A program made the translations under genes and the position numbers. Below, one piece after another: positions 25,941 to 37,740 of a stretch of 64,000 nucleotides of DNA; positions within the stretch are counted from its first letter, which is position 1, and the number at the start of each line of letters is the position of its first letter. Source of the stretch: Litoditis marina (lineage: Eukaryota > Nematoda > Chromadorea > Rhabditida > Rhabditidae); NCBI GenBank assembly GCA_964036275.1, contig OZ038436.1, forward strand, positions 15,589,904 through 15,653,903. Direction: 5' to 3'. The notes beneath the pieces were generated by a model. The model saw only the letters and a list, made by a program, of their open reading frames with translations, was not told the origin of the DNA and ran no database searches.

Positions 25941-27278
25941 CTAGTGGGTCGCGCGGCTGACGCCGCGGGCCCCGCTAGCTGGGGGTGCCCCCCAGACCCC
26001 CGCGGCTTTGTCATGTTTGAAATCGTAAAAAAAATTAAGGCATCAAAGATCATGTTGACAGTTTTCGTCATATGACTCATCATGTGACTTGTCATGTGAC
26101 TTGTGACGTCATCAGATTTGGAGGTGAAATTCAACTATGTATATCTCGCGAACGACTGAACTTTTATCTGATATTTTTTATATACGAGTATGACTTATCA
26201 ATGACTCTTCACACTGGAATTTTTGTACGTATTGAACCATTTTGAAAATTTGACCATTTCAAAAAATCGATATTTCTCGGGAAAAAAGCTTTTTCTTTCG
26301 ATTTGCTTCAGGGTAATTCACTCCTATGACTAACCAAACACATTCTGAGAGAAAGAAAAAAATCTGTGGAGCCGTTTTCGAGAAACAAATTTCGTCCATA
26401 ACTAATCAATAAATCGATAAAACCAATTTTTTATAATTGAAAGTCATATTAATTTCTTATGTTATATTCACTGCTAAAGTTTCATCAGAATCGGTTCAGC
26501 CCTGATCAAACGGCGTCCACCAGAAAATCATGACGTTTTTGTTTGAACCTCCATAAAAAATCAATAGATCAAAAGATCGGGAAACAAAAAAAAGACCTTT
26601 CTTAGAATTAAGAGAGGTACACGTGGTAGCAGTTTCAGAGCAATCGGAGACAAAAATACCCCTGCTGAACCCCCTGTCTCCGAATTTTCGCTAAAGTCAA
26701 CTTCGCCGTAGATCAACATATCGATTTTTTCTTCACATCTTACTGACAACACAATAAATAAACATCATTGGTATTAATAAGGTAGCAATCCATTCAGTTG
26801 CTAGAGCACAGTAGCTTGTTGAATTTTTAGGAATTTCATAAAATTAACCATAAAAAATCGATAGATCGATTTGGTCAACTCGCATTGCAGACGGTTGATC
26901 AGTACACGTAACCACATACATGGTGATAGTTTGGGACGAATCGGTGATGGTGATGGTAACGCTTTTCGTTTTTCGGCATTTTTGTAGCAGGTCGATAAAT
27001 CGATATATTGATTTTTTGAGGTCACCACAATAAAGGGCCTCAAGAGTTGGATGGTTGATAGCAGTTAGGTAGCATTTCATTCAGCCGTTAGCGTACAGTA
27101 GCAGAAAGAAATTTTCGAAAATTTCATAAAATAAGGTCTAAAAAAATAATAAGGCCCTAACTCAAAAATCGTACGGGGGCGCTCGCATTTATTTCATGTA
27201 AGGTATGCAGTGTTAAAGTTATAGACAAATCGAAACAACTTTTTGTCACATTCTTCACTTGTTATATAGGTGTGGTGA
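25941..27278 (-). mobile_element. Helitron-like unit E15 with chimeric hairpin
   Basis: A 1,338-bp unit. Its outer stem pairs GCGCGGC with GCCGCGG, i.e. one arm from each stem type, leaving a mismatch. TGACGTCA is at 26104-26111. The free 5' end at 27278 abuts ACTCATATTC of a unit like E14. Confidence 0.7.
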
Positions 27279-27818
27279 ACTCATATTCATTTCTTGTATT
27301 ATGCATACTCTACAAGTTTCATCATGATTGGTTCAGTCATTCATGAATGACGAATAACGAAAAATCCGGGGTTTTACATAAAAACGTTCATAAAAAATGT
27401 AAATCGAAAAAGAAAAAATTATATATCTCGCAGATTGATTAAATTGTTTAGTAGAGTCAAACATATGAATCCCAGCCAAATCGAATAAGTTTGAGGTTGG
27501 ACACGCCCCTTTTTGAGTTTTCATAACTAATCAATAAATCGATATATCGATTTTCTGATATTGTCAAAATATTTGGCCATGAAAGTTACATGGATGCTGT
27601 AGGCAGTCAAGCCTGAAGACCATTCGCTACTTGGTTACACGAAGAGAAAGTTTTGACAAAGTTGATAAAATAAGTTCTAAAAAAATTGTAAGGCCCTAAC
27701 TCAAAAATCGTACGGGGGCGCTCGCATTTATTTTCTATAAGGTATGCACTGTTAAAGTTAGGGATCAATCGGATCAACTTTATCGTCACCACTAGCATCT
27801 GTTATATAGGTAGGGTGA
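27279..27818 (-). repeat. 540-bp duplicate of 25401-25940
   Basis: Appears base-for-base the same as the right part of E14, at an offset of 1,878 bp. It is the 5' portion of an E14-like unit interrupted by E15. Confidence 0.85.
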
Positions 27819-29452
27819 CTAGTGGGTCGCGCGGCTCCCGCCGCGCGCCCCGCTAGCTGGGGGTGCCCCCCAGACCCCCCTCGTTTGGTTATTATCAATA
27901 TATGTAATTAATGGCATTCTATCGACGAATTTTTGGAGGAAAAGGTCAGTTTTTACAAATTGTAATTCTCATCATAACTAATCAATAAATCGATAATATC
28001 GATTTTGTCCAATTATAAACTTTTCCCATTATTCACATGACGTTCAACTATCAAGGTTTCATTATCATAGCTCTAACGCTCTTCTTAGTACAATTACACT
28101 GATTTTGGGTATTTATCATAAAATTGATCATAAAATACGTTAACCGTAAATAAAACTTATGAAACTTGGCAGTCTTGGTTCGCAATCTGTAACATATTAA
28201 CTGATCAAGTTTGAAACAAATTGACGCATTTTGAAATTCCATCCTCTCATTTTGACGATTTCATAACTAATCGATAAATCGATATTATCGATTTTTGCAA
28301 ATATTAATTATGTTAGTTACAAAAGTTATGTAAATTCTGTAAGCCGATTGACTCCAAAGTACTTATTAGGTCGGCTACAAAAGTTGGAAGTTTTCATGTT
28401 TTCACTTCGACAGCGTCTAAAAAAGTCGTTAGGGCCTAAATCGAAAATCGCCTCGATGAAAACTTTTTATTTGTTTAGTAGTACTTCTGACTCGAATATG
28501 GTAACCATCGCGCAAGTTTGAAAATTTCTCAACCGACATTTCCATTTTTGACACCTCCCATAACTAATCGATAAATCGATATTATCGATTTTTTTCCAAT
28601 TGAAACTCATATTAATTTCTTGTGTTGTGTTCACCAGTCAAGTTTCATGACAATTGGTTCAGTCATCGTTGAATGGTGAACAACGTAAATTTCTGAGGGT
28701 CACCTAAAAACCGTCATAAAAAATCAATAAATCAATATCAAGAAAATTTAAAAAAGAACTTTTCTTAGAATTGAAAGAGGTATACATGGTAGCAGTTTCA
28801 GACAGATCGGAGCCAAAAATACCCCTGCTGAACCCCCTATAACCAAAATTTTGCTAAAGTCAACTTCGCGGTAGATCAAGTTATCGATTTTTTGTGTTCA
28901 TCATCTTTGTTTCCCATCCGAGTTGTACTGATGTTAGAAAGTACTAAGGTCACGGTCGCATGACTGGCAAGTTACAGCTACATGAAATTTTAGTAGGCGT
29001 CCTAAAAACCGTCATAAAAAATCAATAAATCGATATCAAGAAAATTTAAAAAAGAACTTTTCTTAGAATCAGAAGAGGTATACATGGTAGCAGTTTCAGA
29101 CAAATTGGAGCCAAAAATACCCCTGCTGAACCCCCTATAACCGAAATTTCGCTAAAGTCAACTTCGCCGTAGATCAAGTTATCGATTTTTTGTTGTCATC
29201 AACTTTGTTTCCCATCCGAGTTGTACTGATGTTAGGAAGCACTAAGGTCATGGCCGCATGGCTGGCAAGTTACAGCTACGTGAAATCTGAGTAGGGGTCA
29301 TACTAAAGATCATATAAAATCATTAAGGCCCTAACTCAAAATTTGTACGGGGGCGCTCGCCTTAAAAAAGTCTCTAGTATACTATGCAGGAGTTACGAAG
29401 GATCGTAGCAATTCTAAAGTTACCGAATCATCTTTATATATAGGTATGGTGA
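27819..29452 (-). mobile_element. Helitron-like unit E16
   Basis: A 1,634-bp unit. GCGCGGC stem, TCCC loop. The right end TATATAGGTATGGTGA is followed not by CTAG but by the alternative AAAACCACTTTCCC-type terminus of the next unit. It contains a partial internal duplication around 28734-29030 and 29030-29300. Confidence 0.7.
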
Positions 29453-30953
29453 AGGTTTTCTTCGAAAAAACCACTTTCCCGTGAAGCAATCTGTCTCGTG
29501 TTTCGACAGAAAGTTGTGTTTTTGTAATAGGTAATATGTGACCAAATATGGTTTATTTAGCTTCTCACCGAACGAAGGTACAAGGAAATGTATGATTTGC
29601 TGATGACGTCATCAACCGAAAAATGAAAATTTTAAAAAAAAAATATACGTGTCTGAATCAATGGTAATATGAAACCTCTGAAAGTAGTGTTATCAGGAAA
29701 AATAAATCTGACAGATATAATTGTCAGACTCTCGAGTTTTTGAACGTTTTAAAAACAAAATCATAACTTTACAACTAATCGATAAGTCGATATTATCGAA
29801 AAATTCTGAATTGAAAGTCATGTTTATTTCTTGTGATATGCACGATTTGTGAGTTTCACAACAATTGGATAAGCCGTTCTCAGATGAAGAATAGCAGGAA
29901 TTTTTGAGTTTTAAATACAACACTTCATAAAAAATCGATAAATCAATATTATGAGAATTCCTGAAAAAGACATCCTTAGATTTTGAAGTAGTATACGTGG
30001 TGAGAGTTTTGAGATCATCCGGTCAAATTTTTTCTCGGAGACAGGGGGTTCCAATCGATTTCGGCTAAAGTCAACTTCGCAGTAGATCAATATATCGATT
30101 TTTTGTGATCATCTAGTTTGTTTCCCATCCGAGTTGTTTTGATGTTAGAAAGCACTAAGACCACGGTCGTTTGGCTGGCCAGATACATCTGCATGAAATC
30201 TGAGTAGGGGTCATGAAAAATGCTCTAAAATGGCTTAAAATCAAAATCTCAAAAATCGCCTCTGTGTAAACTCTTATTTTGTTCCATAGTATATTTTACT
30301 AAGTTATGGTAGCCATCGAGCGAGTTCTAAAAATTCACAACCGACTTTTTCGATTTTGATCCTTCTCATAACTAATCAATAAATCGATATTCCCATTTTT
30401 TCACAATTAGGAGTCATATTTATTTGATGTGTACTGCATACCACTCAAGTTTCACGCCGATTGGATCAGTCGTTCTCGAATTATGAGAAAGCAAAATATG
30501 CATTTCTCACATACAAACTGTTATAAAAAATCGAGAAATGAGTATCAGAAGTTTTTACTATGGCATTTCCTTCTTCACAGTTTACCACGCATATGGTACG
30601 AATTTGGAGTCTGAATTCTTAAATTTTGCCGTCACTTTTCCCATTTTGGACCAATCTCAGAACAGATCAATAAGTCGATATATCAATTTTTTGTGACCAT
30701 CAGCATTATTGGCCGATCAGATAATGATAGTACTCTGAATAGCCAAGTTAAAGGACGCACGGTTCACAAGTTACAAGCAAAAGAAATTTTTCAGAGCTAA
30801 CTTTGTGAAGGTCTAAAAAAATTGTAAGGCCCTAACTCAAAAATCGTACGGGGGCGCTCGCATTTATTTTCTATAAAGTATGCACTGTTAAAGTTAGGGA
30901 ATAATCGGAACAACTTTTTGTCACATTTAGCATCTGTAATATAAGGAGGGTGA
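29453..30953 (-). mobile_element. unit E17 with alternative (non-GC) terminus
   Basis: A 1,501-bp unit that begins AGGTTTTCTTCGAAAAAACC, related to the left end of the 1,820-bp repeats, and has no GC hairpin. TGATGACGTCATCA is at 29601-29614. The right end is ATATAAGGAGGGTGA. Its right 311 bp recur at 36813-37123. Confidence 0.65.
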
Positions 30954-32559
30954 CTAGTGGGTCGCGCGGCTGCCGCCGCGCGCCCCGCTAGCTGGGGGGT
31001 GACCCCCCAGACCCCCCTTGTTTGGTACTGTTTGGTACTCTCTTAACTTAACTTCTTCAGTTGTTTCAACAGTTTTCAGTAAAAAATCAATAGTTGACCT
31101 TTGACCTCTGAGGTCATGGCAGGATGTTAGAGAGTTCCTAGTGAACGTTTCATATAGAACTCAGTCGATTCGAATCATTTAGAAAGTCAAAAGAACCGTG
31201 GGAAAATTTCTGGTCTGTGACGTCATCACCTGTGACGTCATAGATTTGGGTGTAAACTTCAACAGGCTATAACTCAGAAACGGCTGGATATTTTTTCAAA
31301 CTTTTTTCACTGTTCATCATCAATCAACAATCAAATTCTATACTGAGAAATACTTGTGCATTCAACCATTTCTGAAATTTTTAAATATTTTAAAATCAAT
31401 ATTTCTCGAAAAAGAAGTCGGATACCCCAATTTTTTTTCCTACAGTTTTGATCAATTTACTACGAGAATGTTATTTGCGGGAGTAGAGAAAAAGTTATCG
31501 TGTCGATTTTTTGTTACTGTTCGAAATGTGTTCCACAGGTTCAGATCATCTGAAAAATCGATATTCAGTTATAATGAAAAGTTACTATCTTCTTTTTGGA
31601 GAGGACAATCAATGCTTCACTGTGCTCAAATGAGGAGAACACCTCGAGTTGAAATCGCTGTTTTCTGACATTCGTCTTGAAGTACTACTTTTCACAAACA
31701 GAGTCACCTTAAATCGATATTTGATCTACGGTCTCTCATCAGATGATATTATGTTTGATACATGTTAGCGGTTATCCAGTACGAATTTGAAGGTAATCGG
31801 ACCATTTTCAAGAGTTGGGAAAATTTAGAAAATTTACTAAAATTTCTTCAACTTTACAGTTCATCAATGGTTTTGGCCAAAATTTGGTTGATAGTCTTGC
31901 ACCATGTGACAAATACTCATGCTCAGATATCAGATCGATAGCTCTCATTGGACGGTCAGGACAATCAAAAACTCGTCGAAAAAGTAGTTTTTTTGAACAT
32001 TTATAAAAACCTTAGAACTCAAAAACAAAAAAATGGTATCTCTCAAAAACGTTCAAATGTTGTAAGGTACTACATATTTGGTGGCCGAGCTGAAATTCGC
32101 ACTTTTTCATTTTCATGTTTTATTATGTATAAAATCAATAAATCAATATTATCGATTAATTTTTTGGTAGATCAAGTTTTTTCGTCATGGCCTACATTCC
32201 GTTACAAAGTTGAGTCTCTCAGGCAGAAAAATGTACACTGATTTTGGAAAATTTCAAACGCTCACTGCCGATCGATAAATCGATAAATCGATTTTTAGTT
32301 ATTATCAAATTGAAGGCAGTTGGCAGTCAGATGTGGTGGCCAACTGGACTGGCCATCCAACTCACGGCTCATGAGTTATGAGTGTGGGAAATTTTCGAGA
32401 TTTCACTAAATTAGGCATTTAAAAAATTATAAGGCCCTAAGAAAAAAAATGTACGGGGGCGCTCGCATTTATTCTCTATAAGGTATGCACTATGTAATTT
32501 GGAACGGAATCGTAACAAGTTTACCGTGACATTATCATCTTGTTATATAGGTGGGGTGA
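30954..32559 (-). mobile_element. Helitron-like unit E18
   Basis: A 1,606-bp unit, nearly identical to 35207-36812 (offset 4,253 bp) and a diverged relative of 33600-35206. GCGCGGC stem with TGCC loop. Two TGACGTCA sites at 31218-31225 and 31233-31240. Confidence 0.75.
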
Positions 32560-33599
32560 CTAGTGGGTCCCGCGGCTGACGCCGCGGGCCCCGCTAGCTG
32601 GGGGTGCCCCCCAGACCCCCGCGTCTTAGTCATGTTTGAAATCGTAAAAAAAAGTTAAGGCATCAAAGATCATGTTGACAGTTCTCGTCATGGGACTCAT
32701 CATGTGACTTGTCATGTGACTTGTGACGTCATGAATTTTGGAGGCGAAAAACAATGTATATCTCGCGAACCACTGAACATTTCTCCAAGTTTTTAGTACG
32801 GTTGTACATGAAATGTCAGGGACTCTTCATTCTGAAATAATTGCTTCTATTCAATTGGTTTGAAAATTTGACAAAGTCGAAAAATCAATATTTCTCGAGA
32901 AGAAAGCATTTTCTTCGAAATTTATTTGAGGATAATGCACTCTCATGACAAACTAAACGCATTCTGAGATGAAGAAAAAAATCTGTCGAGCCGTTTTCGA
33001 GAAAAAATTTTTTTCCGTAACTAATCAATAAATCGATATTATCGATTTTCGTCAATTGAAAGTCATGTTTATTTTTCATTTTATGTTCATTACCATAGTT
33101 TCATAGGAATCGGTACTGCCGTTCTCAAATGGCGTTCATCGAAAAAACATGCATTTTTCATAAAATAAGGTCTAAAAAAATTGTAAGGCCCTAACTCAAA
33201 AAAGGGGTCGAGCCGATCGCATTAGATTACTGTCCAGTATGCATAGTTGAAATTAGGGACCGATCGTAAGAACTTGAATGCCAACGTGGCCAAAATGACG
33301 ATTCCATAGCGGATCGATAAATCGATATATTGATTTTTTAAGGTTATCATAATGAAGGGCCTCAAGAGTTAGAAGGTTGTTATCAGTTAGGTAGCATTCC
33401 ATCGAGCCGTTGGCTCACAGTAACAGAAAGAAATTTTCGAGAATTTCATAAAATAAGGTCTAAAAAAATTATAAGGCCTTAACTCAAAAAACGGGCGGGT
33501 CATTTGTCTTAGATCATTGTCTGTTATACATGGTTAAAATTACAGACTGATCGTAAGAACTTTAGTGCCCCCCTATCATGTGTGTTATAGGTGTGGTGA
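32560..33599 (-). mobile_element. Helitron-like unit E19
   Basis: A 1,040-bp unit closely related to E5 (5436-6478). CCGCGGC stem. TGACGTCA at 32724-32731. Right end TTATAGGTGTGGTGA. Confidence 0.7.
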
Positions 33600-35206
33600 C
33601 TAGTGGGTCGCGCGGCTCCCGCCGCGCGCCCCGCTAGCTGGGGGTGCCCCCCAGACCCCCCTTGTTTGGTACTGTTTGATACTCTTCTAACTTGATTTCT
33701 TCAGTTGTTTTAACAGTTTTCAGTGAAAAATCGATAGTTGACCTTTGACCTCTGAGGTCATGGCAGGATGTTAGAGAGTTCCTAGTGAACGTTCCATATA
33801 GAAATCAGTCGATTCAAATCATTTAGAAAGTCAAAAGAACCGTGGGAAAATTTCTGGTCTGTGACGTCATCACCTGTGACGTCATAGATTTGGGTGTAAA
33901 ATTCAACAGGGTATAACTCAGGAACGGCTGAATATTTTTTCAAACTTTTTTCACTGTTCATCATCAATCTAGAATCAGATTCTATACTGAGGAATACATG
34001 TGCATTCAACCATTTCTAAAATTCTTGAATATTTTAAAATCAATATTTCTCGAAAAAGAAGTCGGATACCCCAATTTTTTTTCGACAGTTTTGATCAATC
34101 TATTACGAGAATGTTATTTACGGAAGTAGAGAAAAAGTTATCCGACCGATTTTTTGTTACTGTTCGAAATGTGTTTCACAGGATCAGATCATCTAAAATA
34201 TCGATATTGAAATATAATCAAAAATTGATATCGTTTTTCTGGAGATGACAATCAATGCTTTACTGTGCTTCAATGAGGAGAACACCTGGAGTTGAAATCG
34301 CTGTTTTCTGAGATTCGTCTTGAAGTACTACTTTTTGAAAACACAGTCGACTTAAATCGATAGTTGATCTTTGGTCTTTCATAGAATAATATTAGGTTTG
34401 ATACATGTTAGCGGTCATCCAGTACGAATTTGAAGGTAATCGGACCACTTTCAAGAGTTGGGAAAATTTAGAAAATTTACTAAAATTTCTTCAACTTCAC
34501 AGTTCATGAATGGTTTCGGCCAAAATTTGATTGATAGTCTTGCACCATGTGACGAATACTCATGCTAAGATATCAGATCGATAGCTCTCATTGGACGGTC
34601 AGGACAATCAAAAACTCGTCGAAAAAATAGTTTTTTTGAACATTCATAAAAACCTTAAAACTCAAAAACAAAAAAATGGTATCTCTCAAAAACGTTTAAA
34701 TGTTGTAAGGTACTGCATACTTGGTGGCCGAGCTGAAATTCGCACTTTTTCATTTTCATGTTTTATTATGTATAAAATCAATAAATCAATATTATCGATT
34801 AATTTTTTGATAGATCAAGTTTTTTCGTCATGGCCTACATTCCGTTACAAAGTTAAGTCTGTCAGGCAGAAAAATGTACACTGATTTTGGAAATTTTCAA
34901 ACGCTCACTGCCGATCGATAAATCGATAAATCGATTTTTAGTTATCACCAAGTTGAAGGTAGTCGGCAGTCAGATGTGGTGGCCAACTGGACTGGCCAGC
35001 CAACTCAGGGCTCACGAGTTATGAGCGTGGGAAATTTTCGAGATTTTACTAAATTAGGCATTTAAAAAATTATAAGGCCCTAAGAAAAAAAATGTACGGG
35101 GGCGCTCGCATTTATTTTCTATAAGGTATGCACTATGTAAGTTGGAACGGAATCGTTCGTAACAAGTTTACCGTGACATTATCATCTTGTTATATAGGTA
35201 GGGTGA
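33600..35206 (-). mobile_element. Helitron-like unit E20
   Basis: A 1,607-bp unit of the E18 subfamily with many single-base differences. TGACGTCA at 33862-33869 and 33877-33884. GCGCGGC stem with TCCC loop. Confidence 0.7.
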
Positions 35207-36812
35207 CTAGTGGGTCGCGCGGCTGCCGCCGCGCGCCCCGCTAGCTGGGGGGTGACCCCCCAGACCCCCCTTGTTTGGTACTGTTTGGTACTCTCTTAAC
35301 TTAACTTCTTCAGTTGTTTCAACAGTTTTCAGTAAAAAATCAATAGTTGACCTTTGACCTCTGAGGTCATGGCAGGATGTTAGAGAGTTCCTAGTGAACG
35401 TTTCATATAGAACTCAGTCGATTCGAATCATTTAGAAAGTCAAAAGAACCGTGGGAAAATTTCTGGTCTGTGACGTCATCACCTGTGACGTCATAGATTT
35501 GGGTGTAAACTTCAACAGGCTATAACTCAGAAACGGCTGGATATTTTTTCAAACTTTTTTCACTGTTCATCATCAATCAACAATCAAATTCTATACTGAG
35601 AAATACTTGTGCATTCAACCATTTCTGAAATTTTTAAATATTTTAAAATCAATATTTCTCGAAAAAGAAGTCGGATACCCCAAATTTTTTTCCTACAGTT
35701 TTGATCAATTTACTACGAGAATGTTATTTGCGGGAGTAGAGAAAAAGTTATCGTGTCGATTTTTTGTTACTGTTCGAAATGTGTTCCACAGGTTCAGATC
35801 ATCTGAAAAATCGATATTCAGTTATAATGAAAAGTTACTATCTTCTTTTTGGAGAGGACAATCAATGCTTCACTGTGCTCAAATGAGGAGAACACCTCGA
35901 GTTGAAATCGCTGTTTTCTGACATTCGTCTTGAAGTACTACTTTTCACAAACAGAGTCACCTTAAATCGATATTTGATCTACGGTCTCTCATCAGATGAT
36001 ATTATGTTTGATACATGTTAGCGGTTATCCAGTACGAATTTGAAGGTAATCGGACCATTTTCAAGAGTTGGGAAAATTTAGAAAATTTACTAAAATTTCT
36101 TCAACTTTACAGTTCATCAATGGTTTTGGCCAAAATTTGGTTGATAGTCTTGCACCATGTGACAAATACTCATGCTCAGATATCAGATCGATAGCTCTCA
36201 TTGGACGGTCAGGACAATCAAAAACTCGTCGAAAAAGTAGTTTTTTTGAACATTTATAAAAACCTTAGAACTCAAAAACAAAAAAATGGTATCTCTCAAA
36301 AACGTTCAAATGTTGTAAGGTACTACATATTTGGTGGCCGAGCTGAAATTCGCACTTTTTCATTTTCATGTTTTATTATGTATAAAATCAATAAATCAAT
36401 ATTATCGATTAATTTTTTGGTAGATCAAGTTTTTTCGTCATGGCCTACATTCCGTTACAAAGTTGAGTCTCTCAGGCAGAAAAATGTACACTGATTTTGG
36501 AAAATTTCAAACGCTCACTGCCGATCGATAAATCGATAAATCGATTTTTAGTTATTATCAAATTGAAGGCAGTTGGCAGTCAGATGTGGTGGCCAACTGG
36601 ACTGGCCATCCAACTCACGGCTCATGAGTTATGAGTGTGGGAAATTTTCGAGATTTCACTAAATTAGGCATTTAAAAAATTATAAGGCCCTAAGAAAAAA
36701 AATGTACGGGGGCGCTCGCATTTATTCTCTATAAGGTATGCACTATGTAATTTGGAACGGAATCGTAACAAATTTACCGTGACATTATCATCTTGTTATA
36801 TAGGTGGGGTGA
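35207..36812 (-). mobile_element. Helitron-like unit E21, near-identical to E18
   Basis: Same length as E18, with only a few single-base differences seen by eye (for example in the T-run near 35683 and AACAAATTTA versus AACAAGTTTA near the right end). TGACGTCA at 35471-35478 and 35486-35493. The free 5' end is joined to an internal point of an E17-like unit. Confidence 0.75.
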
Positions 36813-37123
36813 ATTTTGGACCAATCTCAGAACAGATCAATAAGTCGATATATCAATTTTTTGTGACCATCAGCATTATTGGCCGATCAGATAATGATAG
36901 TACTCTGAATAGCCAAGTTAAAGGACGCACGGTTCACAAGTTACAAGCAAAAGAAATTTTTCAGAGCTAACTTTGTGAAGGTCTAAAAAAATTGTAAGGC
37001 CCTAACTCAAAAATCGTACGGGGGCGCTCGCATTTATTTTCTATAAAGTATGCACTGTTAAAGTTAGGGAATAATCGGAACAACTTTTTGTCACATTTAG
37101 CATCTGTAATATAAGGAGGGTGA
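36813..37123 (-). repeat. 311-bp copy of the 5' end of E17; array edge
   Basis: Matches 30643-30953. It ends ATAAGGAGGGTGA at 37123, after which non-repetitive sequence starts. The minus-strand base just 5' of TCACC is A, as at other free ends. Confidence 0.8.
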
Positions 37124-37694
37124 TAGTGAAAGTGGGTTTATAAACTGCCCAGTTCGAGAAAACGGAGCTTTGCGATGGGATAGAAACGGCGGTCACAGTC
37201 TGCGCATCAGCTGGCGATCACCACATCGGCTATATAGTTCATTTCATTCGCACTGAGACCCCTTGGCGGGGTGCCAACAATTTCGGTAGCCTATTTCTCA
37301 AAGAAAACATACGCTTTTCGAAAGTCTCCTTGTTGACGTGTTATAATGAACGTGAGGAAGCGCTAACTAAATTTTCCAGTCATTTGAAAAAAACAGCAAC
37401 ATGGCGAAAAATAGCTTGAAATATTCATTGGCACGCTGCCAAGTCTCAGTAGGAATGAACGGAACTATACCCCCACGTTCAATGCAATATCTTGTATGCT
37501 AATGTTTGTTGCTTTTCAGCTAACGCAGATTGTGCGCTAGAACAGCTACACTGGACTTCGAGGAGCGGTGAACTTGTCTATGGTTGGAGTGAATAATTTA
37601 ATGTGTAGGCGAAAATGTACAGTTCTAAACATCGCTGATTCACAGACTAGGAAGAACTGAAGAGTAGGGGAGAGAGAAAGAGATGGATGTGGAT

Positions 37695-37696
<2 letters not shown>

Positions 37697-37740
<44 letters not shown>

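Larger units (their letters stand above)
1..37123 (-). repeat. 37-kb array of Helitron-like repeat units
   Basis: The whole interval is built from related AT-rich units punctuated by about 20 copies of a GC-rich block. Units run in the same direction (5' to 3' on the minus strand). The + strand junction is repeatedly ...GGTAGGGTGA|CTAGTGGGTC. No open frame exceeds about 105 codons, and the minus-strand frames containing GSGGHPQLAG are only translations of the GC-rich block. Terminal TC and hairpin-plus-CTAG match the general rule for Helitron ends, and tandem joining is known for rolling-circle elements. Absence of a Rep/helicase ORF makes all units non-autonomous. It could instead be called a complex satellite that arose from such an element. 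The array starts outside the window and stops sharply at 37123. Confidence 0.75.

Noticed and set aside
31354..36494. Repeated + strand frames of 97-104 codons (starting MCIQPFLKF and MDGQDNQKL) present in two or three copies
   Set aside because: They recur only because units E18, E20 and E21 are duplicates. The E20 copies carry changes without a bias to silent positions that I can see, and composition is that of the AT-rich repeat.
1..37123. CRISPR-like or bacterial integron reading of the regular palindromic repeats
   Set aside because: Units are 0.3-1.8 kb and related along their whole length, there are no short unique spacers and no cas or integrase genes, and the neighbouring genes have introns.
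1..37123. Centromeric or telomeric satellite
   Set aside because: No simple telomere repeat is present and units are too variable in length. The termini point to a transposon origin, though a secondary satellite role cannot be excluded.
37230..37300. Small structured RNA around ACCCCTTGGCGGGGTGCC
   Set aside because: A short hairpin can be drawn, but nothing matches a snRNA, SL RNA or other known family that I can recognise.
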